64,000 bases of DNA, taken from a virus. The stretch is from positions 1-64,000 of the IMG/VR virus record IMGVR_UViG_3300028607_003036; one strand, written 5' to 3'. This document shows positions 1-7,668 of this stretch, piece after piece. The position numbers and the translations under genes are program-made. The number at the start of each line of letters is the position of its first letter. Within the stretch, counting starts at the first letter, position 1. Under the pieces are notes generated by a model that saw only the letters and a list, made by a program, of their open reading frames with translations, was not told the DNA's origin and did no database searches.

Positions 1-26
1 ATTACTGGTAACAACACAAATTGTGA

Positions 27-863
27 CTACCGGCAATTTGGGCACATTTCTGGGATCGATTTTATCAGATGTTGGCATTGAAATTTCTTAATATGTTCTG
101 AGGCTAATTGTTTAAAAGATCCGTATTTATTTCCGCTAATATTCTTGAAAAACGATATTTGACTGAATAAGAAGTCTTCATTTTTATCTGGAAGCATTAA
201 TACACACTCAATTAACTCATGGTGCAATGATTGATCTAAATCATATAACATTAATCTTGGCATTTTGGCTCCACACTTTATTAACATAAAATATATATCC
301 CAATTGGAAAACTTTTTAATAATAATATCCATTGTACGAAGATAATCTATATTTGGCTCAGTAATAAGATGTATTCTATACTCACATATATTTGTCAACA
401 TCTGTACCACGATACCATATAATTCATCAAGCTTTTCCTTTTTATCAATATGGAAATTATTTATTACTATAGATACTTGACTAGGCTTTAATACTTGATT
501 AGCTAGTGATAATAACGTTAATTTTAGTTCATCTACTGAGTGTGAGTTTATATCAAGATATATAACTACGTCACATGTGAGTTCAATCTCCTTGTATGCT
601 AATTTAGCTAATTTGTTTGTTCCAAAATTTTTATTTTCCTCCAATTGCTTTTTCGTCCATATTTCGCTGCGTGCCATCAAGCATTTTCTTCCACTAATAA
701 TGAAGAACTCTTTATCTTCATCAAAAGCTTCTATAATTTCTGCGTTATTGTTTTGAAACTTTTTTAATAACTTATTGTAACAATCAATTTGTACGTTATT
801 TTGATATAAGGCAAAAATACAATGTTTACAGGGTGTGTTTCGTTTTTTATCTATAACTGTCAT
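27..863 (-). CDS. Cys-rich protein with GT-A-like core, function unknown
   Basis: 278 aa. The N-terminus has a C-x2-C pair (CKHC) followed by a spaced Cys (DCYNKL), and the C-terminus ends in CPNCR, so both ends may bind metal. The middle (about residues 97-135, VVIYLDINSHSVDELKLTLL) looks like the first strand and helix of a GT2/GT-A Rossmann fold, but I see no convincing DXD. Its start overlaps the stop of the next upstream gene in ATGA style. It belongs with the glycosyltransferase run to its right. Function not assigned. Confidence 0.6.
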   Translation of the reverse strand: MTVIDKKRNTPCKHCIFALYQNNVQIDCYNKLLKKFQNNNAEIIEAFDEDKEFFIISGRKCLMARSEIWTKKQLEENKNFGTNKLAKLAYKEIELTCDVVIYLDINSHSVDELKLTLLSLANQVLKPSQVSIVINNFHIDKKEKLDELYGIVVQMLTNICEYRIHLITEPNIDYLRTMDIIIKKFSNWDIYFMLIKCGAKMPRLMLYDLDQSLHHELIECVLMLPDKNEDFLFSQISFFKNISGNKYGSFKQLASEHIKKFQCQHLIKSIPEMCPNCR

Positions 864-1300
864 GGTCTTTTAACCGTAATAATACTTTTATAGTTTGTGG
901 TTCGTTTTTTAATTATAGTTAGTTCCTTATTTAGAAAATATTCTTCTAAATCATTTATTGAAGTTGCAGATTTTTTTGTCATAGAAGTAGATCCAAATAA
1001 TAGATTAATTGCGTCTTCCGATGATATGTTATCAGTATAATATGCTCTTGATATTTCAAATAAATCAGTTATTGAAACTGTAAGAGTGCCGCTATGACGA
1101 AGCTTTGAACATAAGTAGTCTAGGATATTATTTGTTTCTTGTAGTGAAAAATAATTTAATACATCTAGTACTAAAATCTCTACACATTCAGCATCTAATA
1201 CAAGATCATCTAAATCTGTAGGCAGTTGATCTTTAATATTTATGTTTATATAGCCATTTAAAGGCTCAGTTTGTTCATTATGAATATTTAATTTGTTCAT
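860..1300 (-). CDS. Class I SAM-methyltransferase-like protein, N-terminally shortened
   Basis: 146 aa. The stretch EILVLDVLNYFSLQETNNIL followed by LRHSGTLTVSITD resembles the post-motif-II part of small predicted SAM-dependent methyltransferases (the xDVLeHf...e...L / LkpGG.l.i.vPD pattern). The glycine-rich SAM loop is not visible, so it is either shortened or inactive. It overlaps the upstream Tat-like ORF by 23 nt. It sits among glycosyltransferases, which fits glycan modification, but activity is unproven. Confidence 0.5.
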   Translation of the reverse strand: MNKLNIHNEQTEPLNGYININIKDQLPTDLDDLVLDAECVEILVLDVLNYFSLQETNNILDYLCSKLRHSGTLTVSITDLFEISRAYYTDNISSEDAINLLFGSTSMTKKSATSINDLEEYFLNKELTIIKKRTTNYKSIITVKRP

Positions 1301-1643
1301 TTGGTACTAATGCCTCCAATTCTACACTAATTTCTATTGGAAAGTTGATACGCCTTATATTGGATGGAGAGTGTAATTCGTCGTGAAAATCGAACATTGA
1401 TGAATTAACATTTAAAGATGAAATATAAAATTCTAATTTGCTTATATCTACAAAATGATTTGTAAGTGCTTGTTGATTTTTAATTTTTAAATAATATTGA
1501 TCTTTCTTGGTTTCTTGTAATTTAATTTCTGGTTTACCAAACTTTTTAACTTCAGTATCACTAGCTTCCCTAACATTACCAATGAATGGTACTGATGCCC
1601 CAGCAACTAAAATGTTTGACAAAAATCCTCTTCTACTATTCAT
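1278..1643 (-). CDS. Small protein with Tat-like (SRRGFL) N-terminus
   Basis: 121 aa if started at the ATG at 1643, which gives MNSRRGFLSN followed by a hydrophobic stretch (ILVAGASVPFI). That is a textbook twin-arginine layout: S-R-R-x-F-L then an h-region. A longer frame to 1745 exists but would bury the motif inside the upstream glycosyltransferase gene, so I reject it. The body is hydrophilic and predicted beta-rich, with no family recognised. Its start overlaps the stop of the upstream gene. One of several window ORFs with the same N-terminal pattern on unrelated bodies. Confidence 0.65.
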   Translation of the reverse strand: MNSRRGFLSNILVAGASVPFIGNVREASDTEVKKFGKPEIKLQETKKDQYYLKIKNQQALTNHFVDISKLEFYISSLNVNSSMFDFHDELHSPSNIRRINFPIEISVELEALVPNEQIKYS

Positions 1644-2571
1644 GTAATTGTCCTGTGTATATATAATCATTAATCTTATTAAACGAATATTTCCATTGGT
1701 ACAACTGTTTTTCATTATGTTTCTGCATAGATTTATATGCCTCAATTCCTACTGATTCATTTGCTTTATTGCACAGCTCTTCTAATTTTAATCGTAATTG
1801 TTCTGCTTGTGTAAATAGATATCCATTTTTTCCATGTTCTATAATATTCTCCAGTATCTCATTTTTAGGACTTACTACAACACATCCGGCACTCATAGCT
1901 TCTATAACTGGATAAGGTATTGGTAATTGTAAATTTCCATTAAGAAATATTCTGTGTGTTCTATACAAATTTAGTAAATCGTCTATCGTTACTGAATTAT
2001 TTTTGTTTATTATTGTATGGGGTAAACCGCTACATGCAGATTCAACAAAAGCTGTGTTATCATTATTGTCTCTTCCCATAACGCATAGTATCTTATTTTC
2101 ATCTATTTCGGATTTACGTTTTTGTGAAAACTTACTATCTACAAATGGGTAGATTGTTTCAAAAGTGTCATTGGGTTTAAATCCATTAGTGATATTAATA
2201 TCACCATAGGCGTATTTTTCATTCTGTTGACTGTGTACATGTATTACTGGTAACTGAAGCTGTTTAGCTATAGATAATCCAATATTCATTTGCAAGTCAC
2301 GATTATGTATCAATATAGCGTCAAACTCTAAATATTCTGGTAAGTTAATTTTACCATCTTGTGATTGGTTTAAGGTAATAATATTCTTAGGCATTTCATC
2401 ATAGAGTTGCCACAACTTTATTTGACTCGTACATATGTGATAAAATATACTATTTGGAAATGATTGTGCTAGTACACAATCAAATCTACAATGAGTCGGA
2501 AAACATAAAATGTTATATTTGTTATCATTTCTAGTTGAAGCTCTAATTATGCTACTAAGTGCAGTGGTCAT
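1636..2571 (-). CDS. GT4-type glycosyltransferase
   Basis: 311 aa, GT-B fold expected. The C-terminal half carries the GT4 nucleotide-sugar signature P-x-P-V-I-E-A-M-S-A-G-C-V-V-V, then NIIEHGKNGYLF, as in retaining GT4 enzymes. The N-terminal half (ICTSQIKLWQLYDEM; EFDAILIHNRD) fits the acceptor domain. At 311 aa it is short for GT4 (usually 350-400). Its stop codon is a double TAG, and its start overlaps the next upstream GT4 gene by 4 nt, so the two are translationally coupled. Confidence 0.8.
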   Translation of the reverse strand: MTTALSSIIRASTRNDNKYNILCFPTHCRFDCVLAQSFPNSIFYHICTSQIKLWQLYDEMPKNIITLNQSQDGKINLPEYLEFDAILIHNRDLQMNIGLSIAKQLQLPVIHVHSQQNEKYAYGDINITNGFKPNDTFETIYPFVDSKFSQKRKSEIDENKILCVMGRDNNDNTAFVESACSGLPHTIINKNNSVTIDDLLNLYRTHRIFLNGNLQLPIPYPVIEAMSAGCVVVSPKNEILENIIEHGKNGYLFTQAEQLRLKLEELCNKANESVGIEAYKSMQKHNEKQLYQWKYSFNKINDYIYTGQLHE

Positions 2572-3677
2572 TCTTCTATCAATTCCTTTATTAAGTTTCC
2601 TACTTTTTCATAGCTATATTTTTTAACTGATTCTTTTGCATTTTCTTGCATCTGTTTCCAAGAATTTTTATCATCTTGCCACATATTATATGATAATCTC
2701 ATTTTTTTTATTAATTCTAATAAATCTATTGAATCCCAAGTTTCTCTACTCGTATTTAAGTCTGTAAAAGGTATGTGATCACAACCAAAAACAGGCTCCT
2801 TTCTACAAGGAATCAACCATCCATTTATTTTATCTTCAATATAATCCGCCATACCACCTGTATTTGAAGCAATAACAGGATTTCCAAATCCTAATGAGTC
2901 AAAACATGGAATACTCCATGCCTCTCCAAAGCTTGGCATAACGAAGCAATCGCACACTTGATGAAGCGAGGATAATCTTGATTCTGATAAAAACTTATCT
3001 ATAATTACTTCCTGTTTATAATTTTTGATTTCAGGATAGAGACGAAGTCCACTTTTTACCTGTTCTATAATATTATTTACATATTGTCTGTCGTTTGTTT
3101 TTATTATTAATTCTGTATTTTCTTGTTTGTTAAATTCTATATGAAAAGCTTTAATTAAGGTGTGGAGATTTTTACGTTGGTTAGCTTCTCCAATAAAATA
3201 AAATTTAAATGTATTTTTAAGTAAATTTAGATTTAATGTTGGATATATTATATCATATCTTTTAAGATTACATGCGTGAGGAATTATTTTAATAGGCTTG
3301 ATTACACCACTATTTCTTGTAGCCTCTGCCTGCATATTGTTAAATACTATGATTGTGTCCAAAAGATTAAGGTGTGAAACCCAAGAAGTTGGACGAATAC
3401 TATGACTTTCAGAAGCAAACATACCAATGTTTTTTTTGAAATTTCCACTGTACTCCATTAAGTGGGGCAAAACATGCTGTATTACAATATCACAGTTTTT
3501 AGTTGATTTTTTTTCTAATTCGTGTATTTTACTATTTGGATCTAGTTTTGAGTTATCAAATTTTATACTTCGTGAAGCTACGTCTAATCCGACAGAGTTC
3601 ATAGCTTCGGCATAATCTTTAGAAGCCTGACCCCAGCCACTTAATTCTCGTGCGTGATTTATATATAGAATTTTCAT
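2568..3677 (-). CDS. GT4-family glycosyltransferase
   Basis: 369 aa, full length for GT4. N-terminal MKILYINHARELSGWGQASK is the acceptor-domain start. FYFIGEANQRKNLHTLIKAF is the usual 'G...rKn...li.af' linker. FVMPSFGEAWSIPCFDSLG followed by NPVIASNTGG is the donor-binding E-x7-E type signature (about residues 245-270). Likely transfers an activated hexose in the glycan pathway encoded here. Paralogous to the GT4 genes at 3887-5590 and 39975-41066. Confidence 0.9.
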   Translation of the reverse strand: MKILYINHARELSGWGQASKDYAEAMNSVGLDVASRSIKFDNSKLDPNSKIHELEKKSTKNCDIVIQHVLPHLMEYSGNFKKNIGMFASESHSIRPTSWVSHLNLLDTIIVFNNMQAEATRNSGVIKPIKIIPHACNLKRYDIIYPTLNLNLLKNTFKFYFIGEANQRKNLHTLIKAFHIEFNKQENTELIIKTNDRQYVNNIIEQVKSGLRLYPEIKNYKQEVIIDKFLSESRLSSLHQVCDCFVMPSFGEAWSIPCFDSLGFGNPVIASNTGGMADYIEDKINGWLIPCRKEPVFGCDHIPFTDLNTSRETWDSIDLLELIKKMRLSYNMWQDDKNSWKQMQENAKESVKKYSYEKVGNLIKELIEE

Positions 3678-3780
3678 TATTTTTTTTCAAACCAATTATA
3701 CATTTAAAAAACCATGCTATCGCATTAAGTCCAGTAATAGATAGTGTAAGACCTTCATTTGTGTATTCTAATGGATAGAA
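3678..3780 (-). other. 103-bp intergenic stretch, open frame without start
   Basis: No ATG/GTG/TTG-led ORF is convincing here. In the frame of the small membrane ORF immediately upstream, the stretch after its TAG stop stays open and encodes a hydrophobic-looking continuation (LTLSITGLNAIAWFFK) that runs into the start of the glycosyltransferase at 3677. It may be the decayed or read-through second half of that membrane protein, or chance. Confidence 0.3.
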
Positions 3781-3900
3781 CTATTGTATTATATATGATA
3801 TGATAAATCCTATACATAAAAACATTGCAAACAAATGTAATATTAGCATCAATAGTTCCAGATATTTTAATTTAAATTTAAATTTTTTATCTCTTGACAT
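3781..3900 (-). CDS. Single-pass small membrane protein, 39 aa
   Basis: Start taken at the ATG at 3900, preceded by AGGCGG. The product has a basic N-terminus (MSRDKKFKFKLKY) and one hydrophobic segment (LELLMLILHLFAMFLCIGF). The ATG overlaps the stop of the upstream GT4 gene (3887), as is usual for small phage genes here. A longer frame to 3978 lies wholly inside that gene and is rejected. Function unknown. Confidence 0.45.
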   Translation of the reverse strand: MSRDKKFKFKLKYLELLMLILHLFAMFLCIGFIISYIIQ

Positions 3901-5590
3901 TTGCCGCCTGTATAAACGGTGGTTTCTCTTGTTCCATTTGTTCCGTTCTTCGAGACTCCCAATAATTTCGATTCTCAACTATTTTTAAGAGATTTTGTAC
4001 AAGAATATTTCTGTCAAAGTTTTTCCATTCTTGCTTAGTTCCTATTAACGATTGATCACTTAAATACAAGCCTCCAAAGCCTATCTGTTCTTGTCCATAA
4101 TTTAAGTTTCTTGTCTGTTTTACAGCAAAATATCCAGAAGTCTTATCAGGTCTTCCTAAAATATTCTCAATACACCACGTAACAAACTTTTCATTATCAG
4201 GAATATTAGGTATTTGAGATGGTGGTTGATGTAAATTTATTGGAGCGTCCCAGCTTGCATAAGGGGATTCATCAATTAATTTTTCCCATTTTTTAGAAAC
4301 TTCATCCCAATTAAAATGTTTTAAAGCTCCTTGATGGGCATCAAAACCTTTCTTTTTACGGATAGATTCTGGTAGTTGAAAAAATTTATATAATTTATTT
4401 GCAAAATCTTGATTATCAGGATATGCTCTATATGCACCAGTTTCAGATTCTCTAAACATTTTTTGTACATCAATTAATGTACCCTTTAACTTAGGAATCA
4501 CACTCTCCATCGCACTATAATTTGTCCCCATTACTGGAACACCACAACATGCAGACTCAATTTGTGGCATTCCTTGACCTTCACACATAGAATATTGTAC
4601 ATACAGATCCATACAGTTATAAATTTGAGCTAATACTTGTGGAGGAATTTGTGTTTGTACATGTGGTAATCCACAAGAATCTGTTCCACATTTTTGACAA
4701 ACTGTTCTAGCCCCGCTAAAATATGAGATAGATATGTGGTTACATTTATCATTTCTACAAAAATAAGTAAATAATATTTTGTTTGAAATATCAAATTCTC
4801 TTACAAGTTTAGGTATATCCCATCCTATATCTGGATAGCTTGTGTGACATAGTAGAAAAGATTTGTTGTATAATGTTTCGTTATTATTTTCTTTACATTT
4901 ATCTAAATATAATCTAAATGCTTCAAATAAATCGGGAAACAGTTTACGTTTTTGATTACGCATTACTGTTCCCACTATTAATAGGTCAGGATCTAAATTG
5001 TAAAATTTGCGTAAATCCTTCTTTTGTGGGATTGGCTTGAATATATCATGATCTGCACACGGAGGAGCAATCCCTTTTAAATTAATTAATCCTCCTCCCT
5101 CTCTCTTTAACTGTTCTTGTGCCCAGTCAGTATAACTAAATACCATATCGCAATCATTAATCATCATATCAATCCATTCATCCATTTGTGGGATGGAATC
5201 ACATGGGGCATTCCAAATCCATGAAAAATATTTTTTTAAGGGCGTCTCTGCAATATGAGCATCCATCCAATTATCACGCATTGATAAAACAATATCTGGT
5301 TTATAGTCTAATAAAACTTCTTCAAGTCTCCATTCTCCAAACTGATTACTAGGCTTTAACGCATATACTTTCTGACCTTTCTTATCGTTTGATTCTGGCA
5401 GATTACAATATATTTTCCATGGCACTGATTGTAGTCGAGGATCAGTAATATGGACATAGCTTGCAAACTCAGCAATTTCTATATTAGGATTTTTAGATAA
5501 TCTTTGGAGTAGATTTTTCCCATACACAGAGTATCCTGTAGATAGTTCTGTAAATTCTCCACACCAGAGTATCCTTTTTTTTCTACTCAA
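3887..5590 (-). CDS. Large GT4-like glycosyltransferase with inserted zinc-ribbon
   Basis: 567 aa, much longer than ordinary GT4. N-terminal RILWCGEFTELSTGYSVYGK and the C-terminal donor signature MCEGQGMPQIESACCGVPVM identify GT-B/GT4. Between the two Rossmann halves (about residues 282-310) sits a cysteine cluster, CRNDKC...CQKCGTDSC, that looks like a treble-clef or zinc-ribbon insertion not normal for the family. A 100+ residue C-terminal extension follows the catalytic part. Overlaps the next upstream gene by 4 nt. Confidence 0.8.
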   Translation of the reverse strand: MSRKKRILWCGEFTELSTGYSVYGKNLLQRLSKNPNIEIAEFASYVHITDPRLQSVPWKIYCNLPESNDKKGQKVYALKPSNQFGEWRLEEVLLDYKPDIVLSMRDNWMDAHIAETPLKKYFSWIWNAPCDSIPQMDEWIDMMINDCDMVFSYTDWAQEQLKREGGGLINLKGIAPPCADHDIFKPIPQKKDLRKFYNLDPDLLIVGTVMRNQKRKLFPDLFEAFRLYLDKCKENNNETLYNKSFLLCHTSYPDIGWDIPKLVREFDISNKILFTYFCRNDKCNHISISYFSGARTVCQKCGTDSCGLPHVQTQIPPQVLAQIYNCMDLYVQYSMCEGQGMPQIESACCGVPVMGTNYSAMESVIPKLKGTLIDVQKMFRESETGAYRAYPDNQDFANKLYKFFQLPESIRKKKGFDAHQGALKHFNWDEVSKKWEKLIDESPYASWDAPINLHQPPSQIPNIPDNEKFVTWCIENILGRPDKTSGYFAVKQTRNLNYGQEQIGFGGLYLSDQSLIGTKQEWKNFDRNILVQNLLKIVENRNYWESRRTEQMEQEKPPFIQAANVKR

Positions 5591-6474
5591 CTATTTGATC
5601 CTTCTTCTGTGACTACTTCTTCTGTTAATCTTAATCCACGTGAATTCCACCAAACCATTGGTCCAACAATACTTCTCCTAATATAGGCGGATCTAATTCT
5701 ATTTTTTAGTTGTTCATTTGTTTGATTTGGAGTTTGATCACATGAAAAATAAACTGCATATCCTTTACTAAAGTAATTTGTATTTAAATTCCAGTAAGTC
5801 CATGGTGTTCCATATTGGTATTTAAATTCTTCGTTTGATTGATATAAATTATTAGATGGAGTAATTTCTGGAAAAAAAAGACAATCTGGATACGTTTTTA
5901 AAAATAAACTTATGTATGATTCCATGTATTCTTGATTACCTGGACTATCTAGATAGAAAAATCTCATCCCTAATGCATATGCCCAATCTATTCTAGGCTT
6001 AAGATAGTTAAAAACTAAATCTCTGTCTATTGGAACTTGACCTAGATAATATGGACATTCTCTAGTAAATACTCCACGTGGATAGCTAGTTGTTATTAAG
6101 CATCCTGGAATTAATCCTGCATCTAATAACATGTTCATCATACGTTCAAATAATGGTTCTGGTGCATCAGTATCTCTCATACGATATTTTAAAGGTTCTG
6201 GTAACTGATCAGGATTTTGGTATTCAATTCTTTCTAATTGTGGATAGTGCTTTGGAATAAATCTATTTGTTAAACTGTGTATATAAACACCCTGAGCATT
6301 AATTTTTTGGCAATTAGTAATTACTCTCTTTGTTTCAGTAATAGCATTTTTAATAAAACATTTTTCATCATCTACATTTGTTAATGAAAATAGACCATCA
6401 AGATTATTTTCAGTAACATTTCTAGCTATATGCCACATTCCGATTGGCCGTCTATCATTCCATGTAAAATTCAT
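5587..6474 (-). CDS. Predicted TIM-barrel (glycosidase-like) protein
   Basis: 295 aa. Alternating strand/helix pattern with strand ends NAQGVYIHSLTNR, AGLIPGCLITTSYPRG, ALGMRFFYLDSPGN and DCLFFPEITPS suggests a beta/alpha barrel of the type seen in glycoside hydrolases. D of YLDSPGN and E of FFPEIT are at plausible catalytic strand ends. No specific GH family can be named. It is coupled (4-nt overlap) to genes on both sides and may trim or recognise host glycans. No signal peptide. Confidence 0.45.
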   Translation of the reverse strand: MNFTWNDRRPIGMWHIARNVTENNLDGLFSLTNVDDEKCFIKNAITETKRVITNCQKINAQGVYIHSLTNRFIPKHYPQLERIEYQNPDQLPEPLKYRMRDTDAPEPLFERMMNMLLDAGLIPGCLITTSYPRGVFTRECPYYLGQVPIDRDLVFNYLKPRIDWAYALGMRFFYLDSPGNQEYMESYISLFLKTYPDCLFFPEITPSNNLYQSNEEFKYQYGTPWTYWNLNTNYFSKGYAVYFSCDQTPNQTNEQLKNRIRSAYIRRSIVGPMVWWNSRGLRLTEEVVTEEGSNS

Positions 6475-6722
6475 AAACCCGTACCCATTATTTTTGTTGG
6501 TTCTGGATAACCATAAAAGGTTCCTGAAACTGGTATATTATCTAAATTGTAACTTTTTCCCGTTGTTACTTCAAGTTTTAAAGAAAAATACTTATCTAAT
6601 ACCTTAGTGAGTACCCGTTCTAATTTTTCTTCAGAAGTTTCTGATAGACTTTTTTCTTCATCTTTACTAAAAGGAATTATAGGGGTTACTACCGCAGCCC
6701 CGAAGAAATGTCTACGATTCAT
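6471..6722 (-). CDS. Small protein with Tat-like (NRRHFF) N-terminus
   Basis: 83 aa from the ATG at 6722: MNRRHFFGAAVVTPIIPFSK, twin arginine followed by two aromatic residues and a short hydrophobic run. The rest is charged (EEKSLSETSEEKLERVLTKV, probable helix) with a short C-terminal tail. A longer frame to 6779 would start inside ssb and is rejected. Wedged between ssb and the barrel protein with overlaps on both sides. Function unknown. Confidence 0.6.
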   Translation of the reverse strand: MNRRHFFGAAVVTPIIPFSKDEEKSLSETSEEKLERVLTKVLDKYFSLKLEVTTGKSYNLDNIPVSGTFYGYPEPTKIMGTGL

Positions 6723-7089
6723 CGTTTGCATTCTCCGTTCTATTTTTATGAAGACGACGATATAGTTTATCGAACTCATTAACTCTAAATTTCATTTTTG
6801 ATCGTTTCTCTCCAGTGTTACGATCTTCCCATTGATGATTCTTCGCAGTACATTCCACTTCAATACGATCACCCTTATTAAAATTCTTTGCAATAAATTC
6901 CGCCCCTTCGGCCCAAACTTCTATTTCAATCCACGTTGTTTCACTACACTTTTCACCATTTTTCTTAGTATAGCTTCTATTAATAGCTAGAGGCATATTT
7001 AATACAGCTACATCATTTTCTCCAACACGCTTTAGTTCAGGATCACTACCTAAATTACCCTTAAAACGACAAGAATTTTCAAGTGACAT
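6712..7089 (-). CDS. ssb: Single-stranded DNA-binding protein
   Basis: 125 aa with an OB-fold: NSCRFKGNLGSDPELKRVG, INRSYTKKNGEKCSETTWIE, FNKGDRIEVECTAKNHQWED match the SSB pattern (Gn.g.dPe.r....g..v......s..y......e.Tewi...w...ae....l.KG..v.v.G). It lacks the long Gly/Pro linker and DDDIPF-type acidic tip of bacterial SSB; it ends in NANDES. It probably coats single-stranded DNA for the polymerase genes upstream. Start overlaps the neighbouring stop by one base. Confidence 0.92.
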   Translation of the reverse strand: MSLENSCRFKGNLGSDPELKRVGENDVAVLNMPLAINRSYTKKNGEKCSETTWIEIEVWAEGAEFIAKNFNKGDRIEVECTAKNHQWEDRNTGEKRSKMKFRVNEFDKLYRRLHKNRTENANDES

Positions 7090-7634
7090 TATACTTCTCC
7101 TTGTAAAATAGCTAACAAAATAACTGCCCCATCCACAACATCTTTTTCTTCAGACAGTTCTATTAATTCATCTATATCAACTCCATTAATATAACCTAAA
7201 AATATTTCGTATAGATACATCTCCTTTAATTTTAGTTCATTGTTTATATCTGGTATGATTTTAAATAATAATTCATATTTAGATGTGCTTTCTATATTTT
7301 TAGAATCAAAACATTTTATTAAATTAATATCATATCCAATTGATAAACAATGTGCATAAATATCTGCCAAAATAATAAGTTTAGTTGAATAAGAAGAAAT
7401 ATTTATTTTAGCATTATATTCTGATATATTTGATATCACTTCAATACTATGTGTTTCTTTGTTAATTACCGATATTTTATATTTAATTATTAATTTTTCT
7501 ATCTGCTGTAATAGTAGTGAGTTTTGCGGAAAATGTATCTCACATATATTTTCTCCACTTTTAAAATATGCATTTAGTGCATAATCATTATGTTCAAGGA
7601 AATCTTGCAATGGCTTTAGGTCAATTTGATACAT
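7089..7634 (-). CDS. Hypothetical protein next to ssb
   Basis: 181 aa, alpha-rich second half (YLYEIFLGYINGVDIDELIELSE), no recognised domain. It is immediately downstream of a consensus -35/-10 pair (7641-7668) whose -10 ends 6 nt before the ATG, so its own transcript would be almost leaderless. Placed between the polymerase C-part and ssb, so a replication accessory role is possible, but this rests only on position. Confidence 0.55.
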   Translation of the reverse strand: MYQIDLKPLQDFLEHNDYALNAYFKSGENICEIHFPQNSLLLQQIEKLIIKYKISVINKETHSIEVISNISEYNAKINISSYSTKLIILADIYAHCLSIGYDINLIKCFDSKNIESTSKYELLFKIIPDINNELKLKEMYLYEIFLGYINGVDIDELIELSEEKDVVDGAVILLAILQGEV

Positions 7635-7640
7635 TACTAT

Positions 7641-7668
7641 ATTATAACTCCTTATTCAATTTTGTCAA
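7641..7668 (-). promoter_or_regulatory. Consensus sigma70-type promoter
   Basis: On the minus strand TTGACA (7668-7663), 16-nt spacer, TATAAT (7646-7641). Both hexamers are perfect. The TTGACA directly follows the TAG stop of the polymerase C-part. The -10 lies 6 nt from the ATG at 7634. An AAGGAG inside the spacer could only serve read-through transcripts from upstream. Confidence 0.7.

Noticed and set aside
1-29. Read-through of the first gene past its TAG to the window edge
   Set aside because: Only eight in-frame codons are visible after the stop, too few to judge.
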